Source: Allonocardiopsis opalescens (lineage in GTDB: Bacteria > Actinomycetota > Actinomycetes > Streptosporangiales > Streptosporangiaceae). From it: a stretch of DNA of 59,551 bases. Within the stretch, counting starts at the first letter, position 1; each line of letters starts with the position of its first letter. Made by a program: the position numbers and the translations under genes. The notes beneath the pieces are model-generated. The model saw nothing but the letters and a program-made list of their open reading frames with translations. It was not told the origin of the DNA and searched no databases. Shown here in pieces: positions 32,918-41,911 of this stretch. The DNA is taken from assembly GCF_003002095.1 (NCBI RefSeq), contig NZ_PVZC01000014.1:1-59551 (forward strand), given 5' to 3'.

Positions 32918-33745
32918 GTGACCACCACCATTCCCGACCTGCCCGCCCCGGCGCCGCACCCCTCCGACGGGCTGGCCGGCCTGGAGGCACGCGAGATCTC
33001 GGCCTGGTTCGGCGAGCACAAGGTCCTGGACCGCGTCTCGCTGAACATGCGGGCCGGCGAGGTCACCGCGCTGATCGGCCCCTCCGGCTGCGGGAAGTCC
33101 ACCTTCCTGCGCATCCTCAACCGGATGCACGAGCTGGTCCCCGGCGCCTCGCTGGCCGGCGAGGTGCTGCTGGCCGGCCAGGACATCTACGCGCCTGGAC
33201 GCCGGCTCACCGATGCCCGGCACCAGATCGGCATGGTCTTCCAGAAGCCCAACCCGTTCCCCGCCATGTCCATCTACGACAACGTGACCTCCGGACTGAA
33301 GCTCACCGGCACCCGGATGCGCCGCGCCGACCGCGACGACCTGGTCGAGGAGTGCCTGACCAAGGCCGGGCTGTGGAACGAGGTCAACGACCGCCTGCGC
33401 CAGCCCGGCGGCGCCCTGTCCGGCGGCCAGCAGCAGCGGCTGTGCATCGCGCGCTCGCTGGCGGTCCGGCCGCGGGTGCTGCTGATGGACGAGCCCTGCT
33501 CGGCGCTGGACCCCACCTCCACCCGCCGCATCGAGGAGACCATCGCCGAACTCGTGCGCGAGGTGACCATCGTGATCGTCACCCACAACATGCAGCAGGC
33601 CGCCCGCGTCTCCGACCGCTGCGCCTTCTTCCTGGCCGCCCACCGCACCCCCGGTGTGATCGTCGAGCACGGCCCCACCAAAGCCATGTTCGAGAGCCCG
33701 CGCGACTCCCGCACCGCCGACTACGTGCACGGCCGCTTCGGCTGA
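32918..33745 (+). CDS. pstB: Phosphate ABC transporter ATPase PstB
   Basis: 275 residues. Walker A GPSGCGKST, Q-loop VFQKPNPFPAMSIYDNV (typical of PstB), signature LSGGQQQRL, Walker B VLLMDEPCSALD and switch His in VTHNMQQA. It supplies ATP hydrolysis to PstC/PstA. GTG 32918 has GACGAGGAG upstream; the first 20 residues are a Pro-rich extension. It ends the locus, about 10 kb from pstA, with six envelope-protein genes in between. This suggests that those genes work with the transporter. Confidence 0.92.
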   Translation: MTTTIPDLPAPAPHPSDGLAGLEAREISAWFGEHKVLDRVSLNMRAGEVTALIGPSGCGKSTFLRILNRMHELVPGASLAGEVLLAGQDIYAPGRRLTDARHQIGMVFQKPNPFPAMSIYDNVTSGLKLTGTRMRRADRDDLVEECLTKAGLWNEVNDRLRQPGGALSGGQQQRLCIARSLAVRPRVLLMDEPCSALDPTSTRRIEETIAELVREVTIVIVTHNMQQAARVSDRCAFFLAAHRTPGVIVEHGPTKAMFESPRDSRTADYVHGRFG

Positions 33746-33783
33746 CGGGCCGCGCCGGCCGGCGGCCGGACCCCGTCCGCCGG

Positions 33784-34317
33784 TCAGCCGGCCCGCGCCG
33801 CGATGGCCCGCGCGCACACCAGGGCCTCGGTGTGCGTCGTGTCCACCTCCAGGTCGTAGCGGACGCCGTCGTGGACCACCGGCGCCTGCAGCGCGGCCAT
33901 GCCCGGCACCCGGTCGCCGCGAGCCAGCTCGCGGCCCGCGGCGACCGCGGCGTCGCAGCGCACCCCGACCCACAGCACGTCGAGCCCGTCCAGGGCCTGG
34001 CGCCAGCGCCGCTGCGTCGAGGAGCCGCCGAGGAACACGTCGTCGACGATGATCCCGGCGCCGGCGCGGGCCATGGCCGCGACGCCCGCCATCCAGGCCG
34101 TCTGCAGCGCCATGAAGTCGGGGCCGACCTGCACCGCGCCGTCCGCGGCGAAGGCGACGCCGCCGTTCGACGCCCGCATCCGCGCGGGCAGCGCGGCGAT
34201 GAAGGAGTCGACGCCGAAGGCCGGCCACGGATCGGCGAGCACGTGCTGGAGGCACCGCACGATCCCGGACTTGCCCGAGCTGGAAGCACCGTTGAGCACG
34301 ATCACCTGAACCGTCAC
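33784..34317 (-). CDS. Chloramphenicol 3-O-phosphotransferase-like protein
   Basis: 177 residues, very like the Streptomyces venezuelae chloramphenicol phosphotransferase in length and motifs. Walker A is [15 protein letters not shown]; Asp37 in AFGVDSF is the presumed base; [16 protein letters not shown] and [10 protein letters not shown] follow. The known enzyme transfers phosphate from ATP to the 3-OH of chloramphenicol. It may give resistance or use another small alcohol. The start is GTG 34317 with no clear ribosome site. It converges with pstB and runs away from glycerate kinase without overlap. Confidence 0.82.
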   Translation of the reverse strand: MTVQVIVLNGASSSGKSGIVRCLQHVLADPWPAFGVDSFIAALPARMRASNGGVAFAADGAVQVGPDFMALQTAWMAGVAAMARAGAGIIVDDVFLGGSSTQRRWRQALDGLDVLWVGVRCDAAVAAGRELARGDRVPGMAALQAPVVHDGVRYDLEVDTTHTEALVCARAIAARAG

Positions 34318-34402
34318 CGCGCCACACTAGAGCGCGGCCCGCACCCCGCCCAAGCGGATTTCGGCCGGCGCGCGCACGCGCCCCCACCCGCCGGGCCGGC
34401 GG

Positions 34403-35707
34403 TCACGGCGCCGGCCGCCGGTCGGGGGAGCGGTCGGCGGCCAGGACCGGCGCGCGCACACCATGAGGGCCGTGCCGGTGGCCGTGCCGCGGGTCGGCGG
34501 GCGGCTGCGCGGTGAGCGGCGGCGGGCGCCGGCCGGTGCCGTGCGGCAACGCCGTGCCGACCAGCACCATCCGCAGCGCGCGCTCGGCCGCGTCGGCGGT
34601 CAGCCCGGCGGCCTGCTCGATCGCGCCGGCCAGGTCGACCGGGGCGGCCAGGATGCCGGCATAGGCGTCGATGCCGACGGCGAGGGTGTGCCGGGCGCCG
34701 GAGCCGATCGTCCCGGCCAGCGCGATCACCGGCCTGCCGTAGCGCTTGGCCCGCCTGGCCACCTCGGCCGGCACCTTGCCGCGCGGGGTCTGCGCGTCGA
34801 TCGCCCCCTCCGCCGTGATCACCAGGTCCGCCGCGGCCAGCCTGGCGTCCAGGCCGGTGTGGTCGAGCAGCACGCTGAAGCGCGGCGCCAGCCGGGCGCC
34901 CAGCACCCCGGCCAGCCCGGCGCCCAGACCGCCCGAGGCGCCGCCGCCCGCGACGAGCCGCAGGTCGGCGCCGCCGTGGGCGGCCAGCAGCGCGGCCCAG
35001 TGCTCCATGGCCGCCGAGAGCCGCCGCACCTGCCCGGGCGCGGCGCCCTTCTGCGGCCCGAACACCTCGGCGACCCCGCGCGGCCCGCACAGCACATTGT
35101 GCGGATTGCAGGCCAGCACCACCTCCGTCTCCGCCAGTCGGGGATCCAGGCCCGCGGCGTCGATCGCGGCGACGCCGGCCACCTGGTAGCCGCCCTCGCC
35201 GACGGGGCGGCCGGCGGCGTCCGTCAGCCGGACGCCCAGCGCCCGCAGCGCGCCCGCGCCGCCGTCGCAGGTGCCGGAGTCGCCGCAGCCGACCAGGATC
35301 CGGCGGCAGCCCGCGTCCAGGGCGGCGCGCATCAGCTGCCCGACGCCGTAGGTGGAGGTGAGCCCCGGGTCGCGGGCGTCGCGCGGCACCAGCCGCAGCC
35401 CGGCGGCGGCCGCCATCTCCACCACCGCGGTGCCGCGGGAGTCGCCGCCCAGCAGCGCGATGTGCGCGTCGACGGGCGCGCCGAGCGGGCCGCGCACGCG
35501 GACCGGGACCAGCCGGCCCCCGCTCGCCTCCGCCAGCGCCGCCGCCGAGCCCTCGCCGCCGTCCACCAGCGGGACCGTGTCCACCTCGGCCCTCGGCAGT
35601 ACCCGCCGCACGCCCCGGGCGATCGCCGCGGCCACCTCCCCGGCGTCCAGCGACTCCTTGAAGCCGCTCGGGGCGATCACCACGCGCATCGAGTCGATCG
35701 GGCTCAT
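34403..35707 (-). CDS. glxK: Glycerate kinase
   Basis: 434 residues, type I glycerate kinase family. Motifs include IAPSGFKESL at the start, VPLVDGGEGS, GCGDSGTCDGGAGALRALG and GAAPGQVRRL. The enzyme phosphorylates D-glycerate, the product of the tartronate semialdehyde reductase at 1226, and thus completes the route from glyoxylate to glycolysis. The last 45 residues are a His/Pro/Arg-rich tail not usual for the family. ATG 35707 has AGGAAGGA. The SLC13 permease lies 57 bases upstream on the same strand, so they form an operon. Confidence 0.9.
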   Translation of the reverse strand: MSPIDSMRVVIAPSGFKESLDAGEVAAAIARGVRRVLPRAEVDTVPLVDGGEGSAAALAEASGGRLVPVRVRGPLGAPVDAHIALLGGDSRGTAVVEMAAAAGLRLVPRDARDPGLTSTYGVGQLMRAALDAGCRRILVGCGDSGTCDGGAGALRALGVRLTDAAGRPVGEGGYQVAGVAAIDAAGLDPRLAETEVVLACNPHNVLCGPRGVAEVFGPQKGAAPGQVRRLSAAMEHWAALLAAHGGADLRLVAGGGASGGLGAGLAGVLGARLAPRFSVLLDHTGLDARLAAADLVITAEGAIDAQTPRGKVPAEVARRAKRYGRPVIALAGTIGSGARHTLAVGIDAYAGILAAPVDLAGAIEQAAGLTADAAERALRMVLVGTALPHGTGRRPPPLTAQPPADPRHGHRHGPHGVRAPVLAADRSPDRRPAP

Positions 35708-35764
35708 CGTGTCCTTCCTCGGAAACTGGGCGGGCGGGCCGCGCGGCCCGCCCGTGACGGCGGG

Positions 35765-37357
35765 TCAGCGCAGCGGCAGGCCCAGCAGCGGCCAGACCGC
35801 GTAGGTGAAGCCGAGCACCAGCCCGGCCGTGACCGGGCCGAGCGGCAGCGCCAGCCGCAGCAGGTCGCCGCGGCGGTAGGTGGGGACGCCGGGCACGTCG
35901 GAGAAGAGCGCGACCGGCTTGGCCGACGACGGCAGGGTGTGGCAGAAGCCCGCCGCGGCCGTGGAGGCGAAGGCGACGGCCGCCGGGTTCAGCCCGAAGG
36001 CGGCGGCCAGCGGAATCACCACCGGCACCAGCACCGCCGACCTGGCCGACCGCGAGGGCAGCACCAGATGAGCCCCGGCGCTCACCGCGACCACCGCCGC
36101 CAGGAAGGCCCCGGCCGCGCCCGGGCCGGGCGCGAAGCCGCCGAAGGCGGCGCCGGCCAGCCAGGCGGCGGCGCCCGAGGAGGCGAGGGCCGAGCCGAGC
36201 ACCATCGTGGCGGCCATGAACATCAGCAGCGGCCACGGCACCTCGGCCAGCGAGCGGTTCATGCCGGCCGAACCCAGCGCCGGAGCCGTGACGGCGACGG
36301 CGCCGCACAGCGCGACCAGTGTCGGTGACAGGCCGTGCCAGGTGCCGGTGCACCACAGCGCGATGACGGCCAGCACGATGGCGAGGGTGCGCCGCTGCCG
36401 CGGGTTGAGCGGTACCCCGATCCGGGTGCCGGCCTGTCGGGCGATCCGGGCCGGTTCCAGGTGCAGCGGTGTGCGGCGGTCGGCGCGCCGGGTCATGGTC
36501 AGCAGTACCAGTTCGGTGGCGGTGTGGGAGCTGACGGCGGCGAGTGGCAGGCCGAGCAGCAGCCACCACCCGAAGCCGATGCCGGTGCCGGTCATCGCGG
36601 CCAGCAGTTCGCTGGTGATCAGGTGCGCGCCGGCGCCGATCAGGGTGGCCACCGCCGACAGCAGCACCACGGTGGGGAAGAGCAGTGCCAGTGCTCGCAC
36701 CACCGCCGGCCGGTCGGCCAGTACGTGGGCCAGTGCCACGAACACCGGCAGGGCCAGGGCGGCCCGGCCCGAGGTCGAGGGCACCGCCAGCGCCGTCACC
36801 AGCAGGGCCAGCGTGCACAGATGGGCCAACTGGCGCACCGTACGCGCCCGCACCACCAGCGCGACCGCGAGCCGCGCGGTGAGGCCGCTCGCGGTGATGC
36901 CCGCCGCCAGCACGCAGGCCGCGATGAGCAGCCAGATCGTGTCATCGCCGAGCGCGCCGAGCAGTTCGGCGCCGTCGACGACCCCGGTCAGCACCAGGGC
37001 GAGCGCGGCGGTCAGGGCGACGAACACCTCGTCGATCCGGGTCAGCGCCCAGGCGCCCAGCGCCGCCGCGGCGATCACCAACGCGGTCCGTCCCTCGGGC
37101 GGCAGCCCGGCCGAGGGGCCGGGCAGCGCCAGGAAGAGCACGGTCAGGGCCAGCGCGAAGCCGGCGCAGGCCGAGCCGCGCAGCAGTGTGCGCAGCCAAG
37201 GCGGGCGCGGCCGGGACGGCGGCCCGGCCGTCCGGCCCGGGGCCGCCTCGCCGTCGCCGGGGTCCGGCCCGTCGTCTCGGCCGCCGGTGCCGTCCGGACC
37301 GGTCTGTGCCGGACGAGTCGCCACCGCGGCCGTGGTGCTCGCTCCCATGCCGTCCAC
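35765..37357 (-). CDS. SLC13-family anion permease
   Basis: 530 residues. A Pro-rich N-terminus of about 60 residues precedes 11-12 membrane segments in two repeats. The repeat ends carry AVPSTSGRAALALPVFVALA and LVLPSRSARSAVLVPVVIPLA, and substrate-loop Ser/Thr are conserved. The family (divalent anion:Na+ symporters and relatives) carries sulfate, dicarboxylates or citrate. Linkage to glycerate kinase suggests glycerate, tartronate or another C3 acid. GTG 37357 or ATG 37348 could start it; neither has a strong ribosome site. Confidence 0.78.
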   Translation of the reverse strand: MDGMGASTTAAVATRPAQTGPDGTGGRDDGPDPGDGEAAPGRTAGPPSRPRPPWLRTLLRGSACAGFALALTVLFLALPGPSAGLPPEGRTALVIAAAALGAWALTRIDEVFVALTAALALVLTGVVDGAELLGALGDDTIWLLIAACVLAAGITASGLTARLAVALVVRARTVRQLAHLCTLALLVTALAVPSTSGRAALALPVFVALAHVLADRPAVVRALALLFPTVVLLSAVATLIGAGAHLITSELLAAMTGTGIGFGWWLLLGLPLAAVSSHTATELVLLTMTRRADRRTPLHLEPARIARQAGTRIGVPLNPRQRRTLAIVLAVIALWCTGTWHGLSPTLVALCGAVAVTAPALGSAGMNRSLAEVPWPLLMFMAATMVLGSALASSGAAAWLAGAAFGGFAPGPGAAGAFLAAVVAVSAGAHLVLPSRSARSAVLVPVVIPLAAAFGLNPAAVAFASTAAAGFCHTLPSSAKPVALFSDVPGVPTYRRGDLLRLALPLGPVTAGLVLGFTYAVWPLLGLPLR

Positions 37358-37941
37358 TGTGTGGCCGGGAAGGGAAGCCGCGGTTAACGGTCGATGAGAG
37401 TGCTCTCATCCGCCGAGGTCCGGGGCTATATGCGGCAAATGGCGGACGGAGTCCGATATTCGGCGGGCCGCTCCGCGGCTCTCAATTCTCGCGCTTCCCG
37501 CGCCGTCGAAGGTGGCTTTCGGCGGTTGTTCGATTACGCGAAGTAGCCGCCGGTCGCACGGGTGTCCCGGATCCCTCGGCGCGGCGGCCGGGCCGCGGCG
37601 GACGCATCCGGTCGGCGAGGGCCGGGCGGCCTCGACCTGCGGCGGGCTGCTCAGGAGCGCGGACCCGGCCCGGCCTTCTCCCGGGCGGCGGGGGGAAGGC
37701 ATCGTCGATTCACCGGATGTTCACCCGGGCAATTCCGGGAGCCAGGCCGTCGAAAACGCGTCCATTGTTCGAGGGTGGCGCGGATTCGGCGGTGCTGCTC
37801 TTCTCCGGCCATTGAACCGGCCGTTTCGGCGTACCTTTCCATCCCGCCCCGAACTCCTGGGCCGGGGCGGTGCGCACCCGGCCGGCGCTCATCCGGGCCG
37901 CCGCCCGACCCGCCGCCGGCGCCGGCACGCCGGCGGCGGGC
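37358..37941 (-). promoter_or_regulatory. SLC13 promoter region with an 18-bp palindrome
   Basis: 584 bases without a convincing gene. GATGAGAG-TG-CTCTCATC at 37393-37410 is a perfect 8-bp palindrome starting 36 bases upstream of the SLC13 start. It is a likely operator for a GntR- or LacI-like repressor of the permease-glycerate kinase operon. A 13-bp stem terminator for the lacI gene occupies the other end (37909-37940). Confidence 0.5.
37909..37940 (-). terminator. Terminator of the lacI gene
   Basis: Perfect 13-bp stem (37909-37921 with 37928-37940) with a 6-base loop, immediately past the lacI stop on the minus strand. Confidence 0.6.
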
Positions 37942-39048
37942 TCAGGAGGGCGGCGGGCCGAGCCGGGCGGTGCTGGCACGCGGCTCCAGATGGGTGACGA
38001 AGCGCTGCGGGGGCACCTCCTCACCGGCGATCAGGCGCAGTAGCGCCCCGGCCGCGGCCGCACCGAAGGCCACCACGTCGTGGTGGACCACGCTCAGCGT
38101 GGGGTAGGTCAGCCGGCACCAGGGGGAGTCGTCCCAGGCGACGAAGGACACGTCGCCCGGCACCCGCACCCCCAGCTCCTGGGCCACGCCCAGGCCCGCC
38201 ACCGCCATCACGTCGTTGTCGTAGATGATCGCCGACGGACGGTCGGCCGCGGTGAGCAGCCTGCGGGTGGCGCGCGCTCCGGCCGCCCCCGTGTAGTCGG
38301 CCTCCACGCAGCGCGCCGCCATCCCCAGCTCCCCGGCCACCGTCAGGAAGGTGTCGGTGCGCGCCCGGGTGTGCACGAAGTCGGGGATGCCGGTGACCCG
38401 GGCGATGCTGCGGTGGCCGAGCGCGGCCAGGTACTCCACCGCCTCGCGCATGCCGACCCGCTCGTCGACCCAGACCGAGGCGATGCCCGGCAGCTCGTCG
38501 TGGCGGGCCAGCACCACGGCGGGCAGGCCCAGCTCCGAAAGCAGCGCCGGGCGGGGGTCGCCGGTGCGCAGGTCGGCCAGCACGACGCCGTCGACCTTGC
38601 GCTGACCGGCCCAGCGCCGGTAGATCGCCAGCTCCTGCTCGGGGTCCTCACCGATGACCTGCAGCAGCAGCGAGACCTCGCGCGGCCCGAAGCGCAGCTC
38701 GAAGCCGGAGATCAGCGACATGAAGAAGGGCTCGACCTCCAGCAGGTCGGCCGAGCGCGCCAGCACCAGCCCCACCACGCCCGCCCGCGCCCCCGACAGC
38801 GCGCGGGCGGCGCTGTTGGGCTGCCAGCCCAGTTCGAGCGCGATTTCCCTGATGCGATTTCGCGTGGCCGCCGCGACTCCCGGCTGGTCGTTCAAGGCAT
38901 AGGAGACCGTGCCCTTGGAGACGCCCGCCCTGCGCGCTATGTCCGTGATCGTCGGCCGTTTCGACCGCTGGTCCCGCGCCCCGGTGTCGACCACGTTCAC
39001 TGAACCGGTTCGAAGCGATTTGACTGACAAAACTGAGCGAGTGGGCAT
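37942..39048 (-). CDS. LacI-family transcriptional regulator
   Basis: 368 residues from ATG 39048 or 352 from GTG 39000. LacI helix-turn-helix TITDIARRAGVSKGTVSYALN with hinge helix NSAARALSGARAG, then a periplasmic-binding-like sensor domain (ALGHRSIARVTG, PSAIIYDNDVMAVAGL, VSFVAWDDSPWCRLTYPTLS). The operators TGAACCGGTTCGAA at 39001 and 39143 lie just upstream, which points to autorepression and possibly control of the divergent GH16 glucanase. By analogy the inducer may be a laminari-oligosaccharide; that is inference. Confidence 0.88.
   Translation of the reverse strand: MPTRSVLSVKSLRTGSVNVVDTGARDQRSKRPTITDIARRAGVSKGTVSYALNDQPGVAAATRNRIREIALELGWQPNSAARALSGARAGVVGLVLARSADLLEVEPFFMSLISGFELRFGPREVSLLLQVIGEDPEQELAIYRRWAGQRKVDGVVLADLRTGDPRPALLSELGLPAVVLARHDELPGIASVWVDERVGMREAVEYLAALGHRSIARVTGIPDFVHTRARTDTFLTVAGELGMAARCVEADYTGAAGARATRRLLTAADRPSAIIYDNDVMAVAGLGVAQELGVRVPGDVSFVAWDDSPWCRLTYPTLSVVHHDVVAFGAAAAGALLRLIAGEEVPPQRFVTHLEPRASTARLGPPPS
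39001..39014. promoter_or_regulatory. LacI-type operator O1
   Basis: TGAACCGGTTCGAA, a palindrome centred on CCGG, abuts the alternative GTG start of the lacI gene. The same 14-mer occurs at 39143. Confidence 0.65.
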
Positions 39049-39142
39049 CCGGCGTCAGCGGCTTGGAGTGCGGCAACCATGCGCTCAACGGTAACTCGAA
39101 AGCGTGAGCGCCGCCACACCCGGCGTAGCCGCGTTCGGATTT

Positions 39143-39156
39143 TGAACCGGTTCGAA
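39143..39156. promoter_or_regulatory. LacI-type operator O2
   Basis: Identical to O1 (TGAACCGGTTCGAA), 142 bp away. Two identical sites between divergent lacI and GH16 genes would permit looping by a dimeric or tetrameric LacI protein. Confidence 0.65.
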
Positions 39157-39240
39157 CGACGAAGATTTTTCGGCCCGGGAAACGCCGAGGTCATCCCGCA
39201 CAAAGCGCCTACTCGTCCGTAACTCGGCCGTTACAAGCTG

Positions 39241-39269
39241 TTGACAACCGCGAACGCAGGGCGTTTACT
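39241..39269 (+). promoter_or_regulatory. Promoter of the GH16 gene
   Basis: TTGACA (39241-39246), 17 bases, then TTTACT (39264-39269): a near-consensus housekeeping promoter. It leaves a 5' untranslated region of about 210 bases before the GH16 ATG. The O2 operator is about 85 bases upstream of the -35, so direct blocking is not obvious. Confidence 0.6.
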
Positions 39270-39486
39270 CCGAAAAAATTCGGCCCGGTCCGACGTTCCC
39301 GCCCCGCGAAGGAGCCGCCGATGCGCCTGGGTCCCCGTGCCGCCGCGCGGCCGGGACCGAGCCCCCAGCAGGCCCGCACCGGCCCTGCACCGAAGAGAAA
39401 AACCGCCCCGCCGTTCTGGCCCAACGGCGAGGCGGTCACGCCGAACTCCCCGACAACCGCGACTGCACACGGAAGGAAGACGAGTC

Positions 39487-40500
39487 ATGCGCTCGTTGCG
39501 ACTTTACCCGTCCGATCCCCGCCCGCACAGAGCCGCCCCCGCCGACGCACCCGCCCCCGCGCGGCGGCGCCGCGGCGCCTGGTGGAAGTTCGCCGCGACC
39601 AGCGTCGTGCTGGCCTCGGCCTTCAGCCTCACCCCCGCCACCGGCGCGGCCGACTCCGGCCAGGTCGCCCCGGCCGACGCGCCCGCGCCCTCGCCGGGCT
39701 GGACCCGGATGTGGTCCGACGACTTCACCGCCGCCGCCGGCTCGCCCATCGCCAGTGAGAACTGGTTCCACGACATCGGCCACAACTACCCCGGCGGGCC
39801 GGCGAACTGGGGCACCGGCGAGATCGCCTACCACACCGACAGCACCCAGAACGTCTACCAGGACGGCTCGGGCAACCTCGCCATCCGCCCGCTGCGCGAC
39901 GCGGCCGGCAACTGGACGTCCGGCCGGATCGAGACCCAGCGCACCGACTTCCGGCCGCCGCCCGGCGGCAGCGTCGCCGTCTCCGCCCGCCTGCAACTCC
40001 CCAACGGCGGCCAAGGCTACTGGCCCGCCTTCTGGATGCTCGGCGCGCCGTTCCGCGGCAACTACCACAACTGGCCGGGCATCGGCGAGATCGACATCAT
40101 GGAGAACGTCAACGGCCAGAACCTCACCCACGGGGTGCTGCACTGCGACGTCGCCCCCGGCGGCGCCTGCAACGAGTTCAACGGCATCGGCAACAGCTAC
40201 GACCTCGGCGCCCCCGGCGGCCAGGCCGGCTTCCACACCTACACCATGGTGTGGAGCGACGACCCGCAGGAACTCCGCTGGTACGTCGACGGCAACCACT
40301 TCCACACCGTGACACCCGCCCAGATCGGCCAGGACGTCTGGGACCGCGCCTTCGGCAGCCACGGCTTCTTCATCATCCTCAACGTCGCCATCGGCGGCGG
40401 CTGGCCCGGCCTCCCCGACGGCACCACCGTCTCGGGCTCCCCGCTCCTGGTCGACTACGTCACCGTCGACACCCACCCCGACAGCGGCGTCACCCCGTAA
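39487..40500 (+). CDS. Secreted GH16 beta-1,3-glucanase
   Basis: 337 residues. An Arg-rich N-terminus and hydrophobic segment (WWKFAATSVVLASAFSL) form the signal peptide. The GH16 domain shows GYWPAFWML, then GEIDIMEN with nucleophile Glu201, Asp203 and acid/base Glu206, and WVDGNHFHTV-like Trp-Tyr-Val-Asp and NVAIGGGWPG near the end. The family hydrolyses laminarin, fungal cell-wall glucan or lichenan. ATG 39487 has GGAAGGAAG upstream. The LacI regulator is divergent and a GH64 gene follows, so this is a beta-1,3-glucan use locus. Confidence 0.9.
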   Translation: MRSLRLYPSDPRPHRAAPADAPAPARRRRGAWWKFAATSVVLASAFSLTPATGAADSGQVAPADAPAPSPGWTRMWSDDFTAAAGSPIASENWFHDIGHNYPGGPANWGTGEIAYHTDSTQNVYQDGSGNLAIRPLRDAAGNWTSGRIETQRTDFRPPPGGSVAVSARLQLPNGGQGYWPAFWMLGAPFRGNYHNWPGIGEIDIMENVNGQNLTHGVLHCDVAPGGACNEFNGIGNSYDLGAPGGQAGFHTYTMVWSDDPQELRWYVDGNHFHTVTPAQIGQDVWDRAFGSHGFFIILNVAIGGGWPGLPDGTTVSGSPLLVDYVTVDTHPDSGVTP

Positions 40501-41095
40501 CCCACGACCCGGACCGGCTCGGGCCCGCCCCCCGCTCACGGGCCCGGGCCGGTTCACCGGGCGGTCGGTTCGGTTCGGCCCTGCTCGGGCCGGGTGGCTT
40601 CGGCCCGCCTTGGTCCGCCCCGGTTCGGCCTGGCCCGGCCCGGTTCGGATCCCGGAGCGCCGGGCGGGGTGCCCAGAAGCCCTCGGCCCGACGCTCCGCA
40701 GGTCCGATCGGTCCTGGCCGGCCGCAGGAACAGGACGGCCGAACCAGGGCCCGAACGAGGTCGGGCGGCGCCATCCCGCTGGACGGGATCGGCTCCTGAC
40801 GAGCTCAATCCGCCCGGTCCTCCCGGATCCGTCGGGCGTCCCGACCGCTCGGCAGGGGTGTTCGGGATCCGACCCGACTTCCCGACAACAGGCAGACGCC
40901 CCCGGCCGGTCCGGCTCAGCCCTTGAGTCGCCGGCCTCCCCGATCAGTCCGCCCCGACCCGACAGGCCGCCCCACAAGGTCCGGCTTTGTCAGCCGTGGA
41001 TTGGAGGTGTCGCGATCAATGCGGTTCAGCCAGGTGCCAAGGCCCGGCCCGCCGCTCGGTCCGCCTCCGGCGTCCTGGTGCACAGGTCCGGCCAC

Positions 41096-41203
41096 TGGCA
41101 GCGCCGGAAGGACCGCCGCGGTGAGCGTGTATGGCGGTGCCGGAAGGATCGCGCCGACGAACGCGTACCGCAGCTCCGGAAGGGCGGCGACGATGAGCAC
41201 GCT
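41096..41203. repeat. Three imperfect 36-bp tandem repeats
   Basis: Units at 41096-41131, 41132-41167 and 41168-41203, each with a central GCCGGAAGG or CTCCGGAAGG. The first two share most positions and the third is more diverged. The length is a multiple of three, but neither strand gives a known protein. Confidence 0.7.
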
Positions 41204-41539
41204 CGCCACCCGGCGGTCCGGCGGCGCTCCCGATCCGGCCCGGCCCCCTGCCGCTTCGATCCCAGCGTGCCCACCCCGTCCCCACGAGACCTGCCGCGCC
41301 CTTCCCCCGACCGCCCGGCCCGGACCATCGTCCGGTCCGTCCGGTCTCCACGACCGGTCCGGCGCGGGCGCCCCGATCGCCTCCGCCGGACCGCCTCCGG
41401 CCCCGTGCCCGCCCCGCCGCCACTCCCGGCGCGACGGAGCACGGGGCCGGGCACACCGAACGGCGGGGGAGTTCGGGCGGCGCTCGCGCAGCCCGGCCTG
41501 TCGGCCGTGTCCGGGTTCACCAGCACGTGCTGGAGGAGC

Positions 41540-41745
41540 CATGCCGGTGCGGCCGCAATGGCCGATGCCGCCTGCCATCCCGTTCGCCTGGCCGCCGCGC
41601 CGAGTCGTCCGATCGTCGTTCGACCCGGACGTCTGTGCGGTGTGCGCGCGACCTGGCCTGGCGGCAGTGTCCCGCCCCCTCGGCACACGCCCGTCGCATG
41701 TCGGTGTGGCCGCACCGGCCGACGCCGTCCATCGTCCCGTTCGTC
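41540..41745. repeat. Diverged 49-bp direct repeat, two copies
   Basis: Copies at 41540-41588 and 41697-41745, 157 bp apart, match at about 38 of 49 positions by eye. A weaker third match begins near 43308 beyond the GH64 gene. Confidence 0.5.
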
Positions 41746-41911
41746 GAGCTTTCCCGCCTCGAGAGGCGGTCCGACCACTGTCCGATCTGGACCTGGGTTG
41801 CGACGGATTCCGGCCCATCGGTGGTCCAGCCGTACCGGCCACGGCCGAACCGTTCCCCCGTCGACCCGTCCGTCCGAATCCCCGTCCGACCGAATCCCTA
41901 GGAGATCCCCG

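Larger units (their letters stand above)
40501..41911. other. 1.4-kb gap with imperfect repeats
   Basis: No convincing gene. A terminator-like hairpin (40513-40527 with 40539-40553, one G-T pair) follows the GH16 stop. Then come Gly/Arg/Pro-type open frames on all strands that look like high-GC noise. It holds three 36-bp tandem repeats (41096-41203) and a diverged 49-bp direct repeat (41540 and 41697). This may be decayed coding sequence or a regulatory leader of the GH64 gene. Confidence 0.6.

Noticed and set aside
41096-41203. CRISPR-like 36-bp repeats
   Set aside because: The units are directly adjacent without spacers, imperfect, and no cas genes are present.
40610-41911. In-frame upstream extension of the GH64 gene by 434 codons
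   Set aside because: The extension is Arg/Pro/Ser-rich and lacks domains; a twin-arginine signal and ribosome site mark ATG 41912 as the true start.
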